From Ganoderma boninense (Eukaryota > Basidiomycota > Agaricomycetes > Polyporales > Polyporaceae): DNA of 64,000 bases. How positions within the stretch are numbered: the stretch's first letter is position 1; each line of letters opens with the position of its first letter. This document shows positions 57,677-64,000 of the stretch, in pieces. The stretch is from NCBI GenBank assembly GCA_002900995.3, contig PJEW03000013.1, positions 72,519-136,518 on the forward strand, in the 5' to 3' direction. The notes beneath the pieces were generated by a model. The model was not told the DNA's origin and searched no databases. It saw nothing but the letters and a program-made list of their open reading frames with translations. The translations under genes were made by a program, and so were the position numbers.

Positions 57677-59556
57677 TTACAGTTGACACCGGTGTTCCGT
57701 CTCCCGTGTATATACCTCTGTACCTCTGGGCCCGGACGCCCCAGCTCCCGAGATATCGAGACCCATCCTACTCATCTCGCGTCTCGGACGCTCTCCCGTG
57801 TGCACTCTCCCCGCTCTCCTCGACCGCTCATCGACACATCGACCTACGCGACCGAGCACTAGCGCCGAGTGCCTCACAGTGAAGCCGTTGGAGTTTATCG
57901 TAAGCGCAGATATGGAAGGAGAAGAGGAAACGACGAGGGCAGGAAAAGAAGAAAGGAAACAGATGAAACAGCAAAATAAGGAGAAGAAAGTACGCGTGCG
58001 AGAACGGTGCAACAATGAAGAAGGAGGTGGCACATGAGGGGACGTCGCGGGGGCGCTACGAGGCGTGACCTCTTGAACCACAGGCTCATTGCTAAACCAA
58101 GAGAAAGATGACCCATTAGGAGTGGAAGGAGAAACGAAAACATTAAGGAAGCATACCTGCTCCTGCATTGCGTCCTCAACTGACGCAGTGGAGGACCGGC
58201 GTTGGAGGTGAGGCTGGGATGGGCCAGCGGTAGGAGGTGGAGGGGGTTGGGCTTGAGCAACCAGTCGACTGGAGAGTGTAGCCGACAGCGTGCTATGGAT
58301 GGATGCGATTTCGGATTGGAGGTGGCGTTTCTGGGACGAGTATTGTTGGATATCCTCGTCGCACTGGCGAATGCTCTCACGATGGTAGTCAATGACGTGA
58401 GGAGGGAGATCGCGTTGAAGGAGGGCAGTGGTCGCGTTGATACGTTCTCGGCGAGCGTCGGCGAGACTGAGGCTGACGTCGAGGAGTTCGGTGCCCAGAG
58501 TCTGGGACATAGCGAGCGCAGTCGAGTTGGCGTTGACAGTAGACATTTGATCGTTCAGGTGCATGATGGCCGCGGTGTTCTGCTCAGATACGCGGAACAG
58601 TGTCGACATCATCTCGACGCCCTGCTGACGGGTGTACTCGAACTCCTGGCGGAGTTGCGTAAACTCCGAAGAAGAAGAGGTCGCGGTGTTGAGTGGTTGG
58701 CGCGTGACAGAGAGACCTACTCCGTTGAGGCCATAGAGAAGACCTGGTTGCGGCACTGGTTTGATATGCTCAGTGACCGGGTTAGCCGCGAGGTACGCTC
58801 TTCGAGGTCGCGGTAGCTGCCTGCAACGTGAACTGCATGGTCCCAAGAAGGGAGGACTGCCGTATAGAGATCGCCGTCGAGTTCCATGGCGCTGTAGACA
58901 ACCAGGTCGGAGGGGTCGTCCTGAAAGAGGTGGCGGATCCACCCGTCCAGAGCTACCTTGGCCGAAACCCAATCACGGCAACTCAGGAGTGCGACCTGGT
59001 AGCCGTACGACGGGTTTACGTAGCGCGGCCGGCGGGCCTCATATCTGACGTGGTCGACCATGAAAGGGGCCGCGAGGATAGCGTCGACATGGGCGGGTTC
59101 AAAGAAGTCGAAAGTAACGCGCCAGGGTCCGAGTGGCTTGGAAACGTAGCTCTGGTAAAAGGCGTACCCCTTTCCGTTAAGCCAGTCTCCCAACTTCTTC
59201 TTCATACCCTCCGCGTGGCTCTTGCTGTCCGCCGTGAAGAACGCGCGGCGGGTACGGTCAGGGCCAGATTGAGTCCTCCATTGGGCTCGTAAGGATTGAT
59301 TGGTGTCGAGTAGAGTTCTCCTAAGGCCTTGGAGAAGGTCCGCCCTTGGCTGCGGCACCCGATCCTGGCTGAGGGAGAGGTAGACGTAGTCCATGCAGTG
59401 TTGTGTGTCCGCCGTACGAACTACCACGGCGTCGAAGACCGCGTCTCGAGCTGCATCGCGGCCGGGGCTGTGTTTGAGATCGTGGAGGATGCGTTGCATG
59501 TGGTCGGCAGCGGAATGAGGGGTTTCGTGTTCCAAGCCGTAAACCGTGAGTTCCAT
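57677..59556 (-). CDS. hypothetical protein with coiled coil, likely two exons or frameshifted
   Basis: The first part (ATG 59556, MELTVYGLEHETPHSAADHM) runs about 255 codons to near 58,790, with an ordered region (GPWRVTFDFFEPAHVDAIL, YGYQVALLSCRDWVSAKVAL). Near 58,790 the frame changes; the next frame goes on AANPVTEHIKPVPQPG, then a long coiled coil (about 58,660-58,260; QLRQEFEYTRQQGVEMM, IIRQCDEDIQQYSSQK-like heptads) and a Pro/Ser-rich tail. A small intron or a single-base shift would join them. The pattern ordered N-part plus coiled coil recalls Gag-like or first-frame proteins of some fungal retroelements, but no zinc knuckle or polymerase follows. Family not recognised. Confidence 0.45.
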
Positions 59557-59796
59557 CCCTTCGCAGACGACCGGAGCCTGGTCCTCGCTAGGCGGAGGCG
59601 AGGAGGAGCGCTCGATATCGAAGAGAATCGGACGGGCGGGGGCAGATGGGAGGGGGGGGCGGCATGACGAAATAGGGGTTAACAGTTGGTGGGATTTTCA
59701 GCCAGTGAGGTTTTCGGGTCGATGGTAAAGATGGCGCAAAAGAGTAACCAAGACTTAAAGCATGACTGAGAACCAGAAGGAGAGAAGGGGGTAGGA

Positions 59797-59984
59797 ACGG
59801 TGGTGGTGGTGGTGGTGGTGGTGGGCCCCTGCACCGGACGCCGTCAGCGCCCCATTATTCATTTCTCACAGCCACTGGCAGTCCTCACTCGCGCGAGCCC
59901 GACCAGGTCGGGCCCCCTCACAGCCAGTCCTCTAGCGCTCAATCATGCACGTCTCGCACGCAGGAGCCCGACCTGGTCGGGCTC
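59797..59984. repeat. (GGT)n microsatellite followed by palindrome family 2 repeat
   Basis: Eight GGT units are followed by a sequence homologous, in inverted orientation, to the 134-bp units at 44.4-44.7 kb (GCACCGGACGCCGTCAGCGCC, CTCACTCGCGCGAG). Palindromes at 59897-59913 and 59964-59984 (GAGCCCGACC/TGGTCGGGCTC arms). Confidence 0.8.
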
Positions 59985-60636
59985 CCTGCTACACTCTGCG
60001 GCGAAAATTCAGTAGTGGCTGTGCCGAGGCACGTCGAGCGATGCAACAACGACCTCGTCGCACTCTCTTGCCTCCATTTGCCTTCTCTGCTTCACGGAAA
60101 CTAATACCAATCCTCGGCCGAACTCAATGTAGATGAATTATAACAAAATTATCCTCGAAGGGCCAACTCAGTGGGTGCAAAGGGCCCAAGCCCCAATCGA
60201 CTGGTCCTGCGGATACATAGCCGGTCTGGATGAGACTGGGGCCATATAGGTAAGTAAATCCTTTTCAGAGGATTGGTCTTGGTTTAGTTGTATCATATGC
60301 ATTTGTTTTCTCGAGGATTCATGCATTGGTTGTTGAGGGAGGCATGTTCGCATCCGAGATGTCCGCGCTGGGCGCCTGTCAGTACCCTCAGCAACGGTGA
60401 CATAACATGCAGAGAGTCAAGTCCATTCAAGAAACAGTGGATAATGCGAGTGTACAGTATGCGTCCGTGCTATGAAGTCCAAGATGAGAAAGACATGCGC
60501 GTATGGCACCGTCCTAGATCCCCAATGCACTGGCACGAGAGGGAAGCGTCAGGCGAAAGCGCCTCAGTGCATCGATGTTGCTGGCATGCTCTGGATGGCA
60601 GTGTGAGCCTGTGTATCCCGCCACTGATGCAGAGGT
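59985..60636. other. intergenic, nothing recognised
   Basis: About 650 nt downstream of the helicase gene (which runs leftward); no gene or repeat was supported here. Confidence 0.4.
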
Positions 60637-63600
60637 CTACACACCGTCGTTCTGACGCGCACGCTTGCTCGCAGGCTCGTCAGGGTGAGAGGCCTGAGGA
60701 GAGCGCTGAATGCGGCTGTGGGGAGGAGCGGAGTCCAGGGGGTCGACGTCGTCCATGGGGTCGTTGGGCTCGTGGTCATCATCCGAGGGGTTCGGAGTCA
60801 ATGGCGCGGTGTCGATCCCAATCGCGTCTTCCATCCTGCTCGCCATCCTGTCAACAGGGCCTGGAGGAGGAGCGTCCTCGCTCTCGGAAGCGGGGGGGTC
60901 AACATCCATCTGCTCAGCTGCTGTGCGAGCGGCACGGGCATCCTCTTTGAGGCGACGAGCGACAGCACCGATGTGCGAGAACGAGCTAGTACCTGCCTGT
61001 GGCTCATCCTCCTCGTCCGAGTTCTCGATAATGGCAGAGGACTTGACCTTCTTGCTGCGAGCGGCCGGCTGACCATCGACGCGAGTAGTGCGCTTTGTCG
61101 CGAGGTAATCGAGAGCGGCTTGGATCTCGGCCTTTTCATCGGAGGTCTTCGCCTTCATCAACCTGCTCCTGAGGGACTTCGTCTTGCTGCCGCGCTGATG
61201 GGAGGATAATGCGTCCATTTCGGCGACAGAGGGGATCCCGGGGTAGGTTGGCTCAGGGAGAGGGGGAGGGGAGGAGCCTCGAGGGGACGAATCTTGAGCA
61301 TGCGCGTCTGTGGACAGGTGAAAGATGTTAGTCGCAGGGCTGGAGAAAGGGCTTGTGAGGCTTACCGTCCAATTGTGCCGGAGGCGGGGGAGCGGCAGTC
61401 GCTTTGCCCTTCTTCCGTTTGTCCGCAGAGCCTGATCTGGAAGCCTTTGCCTTGCCTTTGCCTTTGCGCTGAGCGGGTTCCTCTTCGGGCTCGTCGTCGG
61501 ACGGCTGTGACTCCGGCTCGGAGTCCGCTTGCGCGCCCTTCTTGGCCTTCTTGCCGCGCTTCTTGCGAGACTTACCAGTGTCTGGCGCTGGTGCTGCGTC
61601 GGGCTCTGGAGCCGCTGCGTCGGACTGCGCCGCCTCCTTGGTTTTCGTCTTCTTGGTAGTCGCGGGTTGCGGGTCCGGATTGGCGTGGCTCGTGGAGGCC
61701 TCGGGCTGCGCGACCTTCTTGCGCGGCTTAGGGGCCTTGGTTGGCTGAGGCGCAACCTCGGGCTCAGACTTCGGCTGGGGCGGAGGCGCAATGGCCTTCT
61801 TGCACGGCTTAGGGGCCTCGATCGGTGCAGGGGCGGGCTCAGGCGGGGGCGCTGTCTCTTCCTCCTCCTCGCTGGACGTATCATCGGCCTCTACGCCCAT
61901 GGACTTCGGAAGGAAGTAGTTTGCAGTGCCCTCTACAAAAATAAGTTTGTCATGATAGTTTGAGAATCAAAATGCGCAAGCGACTTACTGAGGTCCAGTG
62001 ACTCGGCGTCTGCAAACTTGAGCATCAAGGATTGCTTCGAGTAGGAGAGGACAGTGAGAGCCATCTCCGTCGAATCCTTGAGCAGGGGGTGGTAGACGAT
62101 GACCTCCTTCTCCTGGGGATGACGCCAGATGCGGCCGAGGAGCTGGGTCAAGTCTTGATGAGACCAGAGGGAATCCTATAAAAGTGTTAATAATATAAAG
62201 CATCCTCGTGAGTGGATGGACTTACCAAGACGACAAGAACGCAAGCCTCCGCCAAATTCAATCCGGCCATACCCACTCCTGAGAGCAGGCAAACGCGCGG
62301 GCCATCGCGACCCGAATTTTTGAAGGCGTCGATGTCGGTTTGACGGGCGTTGCCAGTCTTGTTCCCGTTGACCTCGACGTACTTTATTCCGTAGAGGTCA
62401 AGGAGCTGAAGAACGGTGAATCAGCGGAAGGTAAAAAGCATTGCAAAGACAGTCTTACTGCGGTAATGAGGGGATTGTTGGAGGGGAACGCGACGTAGAT
62501 GATGATGCGATCGGGAGCACCTGGGGCACGGAAGACCTTGATGAAGTCGGGGTTGGCTTCGAGCTCGTTGACGTCATCAAGCTCTGGCAGCTCGTCGACG
62601 ACAACGGTTGTGCGCAACATGGGCTGATTGTCTTGCGCCAAATGCCATTGAAGGATCTTCACGAGAGCAGTAAGCTTCGTGGAAGGCTTTGCGTTCCACG
62701 CGTCAAGGCTCTTGGGTACCCAGAAGGGGTCTTCCATGAGGTAGTAATGGGTGTGCGTGCGGCGGAATTTCCCGTAGAAAGCCTTGAGAAGAAGTGAGCC
62801 AAAGTTCGAGAGGAAGAAAATTAGGAGCGAAGGGGCCCGTGAACAAAGGCTGTCGCGAGCACTGCTGTGGGCGCGAGAGCTAGGACACGGTCCATAACTC
62901 GAGATACCTCGGAGAGCCCGACCTGGTCGGGCCCCAGGAGAAGGCTCTCGATACGCACATACATTCCGCATGAGCGCGACTCTGCCGGCTCTCTCTCGGG
63001 GCCCGACCAGGTCGGGCCCTGAGAGACAGCCCAGGTCTTGCTCACTCACACAGCGCAAGCGCTGACTCCTACTGGCGAGGCCGTCTGCTGGGGACCGACC
63101 TGGTCGGGCCCCCAGCAGACGGCCCGGCTCTCGACCCCGTGCGAGCGTATATCGAGAGCTCTCTCTTGGGGCCCGACCAGGTCGGACCCCATTATCCTAT
63201 GTGAACGCGAAAAAAGACTTACATTGTCAGCCCTGTTGAGGTACTTGCCCTTGGTCGCGTTCTGGTCGTGCAGGATCTCGTCCGCCATCACCATCAAAGC
63301 GGCCTTCTCCTCGGGCGATGGTTGCAGAGCCAGGACCTGCTCGTGCAGCGGTGGCAGACCGGAGATCGGATCGCCCTTCCAGTCCACGGACTTAATGGTG
63401 CGACGGATGATGTACCCGTTGTAGCCCGCGCGGAAGTCGTCGACGAATCCGTGCATGGTCTCCATCTGAGTTTGCTTCATGGGAAGGGCAACTTCCCGCT
63501 TGATGAGCCGCTGAACGAAGTCGGGCTCTTGCCTGGCCTGCTTGAATTCCATGGCCGCTTTTCTTGCGGCCTTTGCCATTTCTTTTTTGATGGTCTTGCC

Positions 63601-63980
63601 CAACTGGCCGTCTCGGCACAGCGGGAGGTCGAGAGCGAGACCGATGTAGAACAGGTCCTGTGGAACGCAAGTCAGTTAGAGACGTTGCGCCGGGGCTACA
63701 TCGTTCAAAGTCCACGTACCAGAGGACCGTTCTGTATCGGCGTCGCCGTCATGGCGATGCGCGCATGCGATTTCTCGAACAGAGACCACACGCACATGTA
63801 CACGTTGTTGGGGTTGCGGAGCTTCGCGGCCTCGTCCATGATCGTCATGGCGAACTGTCCTTGCTCGAATATCGTCGTGCCGCGCGTCTGAAGCTTGGCA
63901 CGGCCGTTGTCGACTATTGGACGAACGGGCGGTTGTTCGTGCGGACGCAAATAATAATGCATGCCGTCCGACTCCACCGC
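60637..63980 (-). CDS. SNF2-like helicase, 5'-partial (gene continues past the window end)
   Basis: Minus-strand exons: 63720-63980, 63223-63657, 62459-62781, 62226-62405, 61989-62175, 61366-61932 and 60637-61307, phases consistent. ATP-dependent DNA/chromatin translocase type. Motif II reads DEAAKLRN (the usual H is A), motif III ATPIQN, then a family-specific insert (FYGKFRRTHTHYYL, PSTKLTALVKILQWHL), motif IV IIIYVAFPSNN, motif V GVGMAGLNLAEA and motif VI QLLGRIWRHPQEKEV. After the helicase, about 400 residues of Pro/Ala/Lys/Glu-rich disordered tail (PKPRKKVAQPE, KSRKKRGKKAKK) end in KRARQNDGV. The large, diverse SNF2-like family of basidiomycetes fits best. The 5' end with motifs I and Ia is outside. 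The second intron in the window is 441 nt and carries four family-2 palindromes; the others are 50-60 nt. Confidence 0.85.
62916..63190. repeat. palindrome family 2, four copies inside a helicase intron
   Basis: Palindromes at 62916-62932, 62999-63019, 63091-63111 and 63168-63190, all with core GACCWGGTC flanked by GGGCCC-like arms. The third is the centre of a longer hairpin (CCGTCTGCTGGGG ... CCCCAGCAGACGG). All lie in the intron 62782-63222. Confidence 0.9.
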
Positions 63981-64000
63981 CTGCGGGAATCAGAACTGTA

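Overview
The window is nuclear DNA of a filamentous basidiomycete, most likely an Agaricomycete. Evidence: genes split by 50-60 nt introns with GTRNGT donors and (C/T)AG acceptors; TTAGGG telomeric repeat; and protein families typical of that group (Plavaka-type CACTA transposase, DUF6532-like protein, KDM3-like JmjC protein, monocarboxylate-type MFS carrier, Coprina-like Penelope element, large SNF2-like helicase). Two 100-N gaps (20737-20836, 49494-49593) show that it is a scaffold of three contigs, so order across the gaps is not certain.

Layout. 1-12.3 kb is gene-poor and decayed: a three-copy repeat with a tRNA-like head, remnants of a transposase (6.9-8.1 kb) and a broken hypothetical gene (10.6-12.3 kb). 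13.4-16.3 kb carries a JmjC oxygenase gene with an apparent frameshift at its active site; 17.7-19.9 kb an MFS carrier. 20.9-24.6 kb looks like a former chromosome end: blocks of TTAGGG, a 258-bp tandem unit carrying two antisense hammerhead ribozymes, and a 5'-truncated Penelope-like reverse transcriptase, all in the orientation expected for addition to a telomeric 3' overhang.

24.5-44.0 kb holds a gene cluster of unknown function: three members of a small paralogous family, a ~1774-aa protein with a possible ParB-like motif, and a ~1431-aa protein. The cluster is seeded with 27 copies of a 29-nt hairpin (12-nt stem, five variable loop bases). The hairpins sit only between genes or inside introns; two introns are bloated by five and eight copies. 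From 44.4 kb onward this repeat stops and another GC-rich palindrome (core GCCCGACCWGGTCGGGC) takes over, again between genes and in an intron.

44.9-64 kb holds a Ty3/gypsy gag-pol fragment lacking the capsid and (as far as seen) the integrase, a DUF6532-like gene on the minus strand, a Plavaka transposase with one frameshift, a coiled-coil hypothetical gene, and the 3' two thirds of an SNF2-like helicase gene whose 5' end lies outside the window.

Most promising: the hairpin-seeded cluster, the ParB-like protein as a possible reader of the hairpins, and the telomere-linked ribozyme/retroelement block. Function of the cluster is not known and is not claimed here. Exon boundaries were derived by eye from reading frame and splice consensus.
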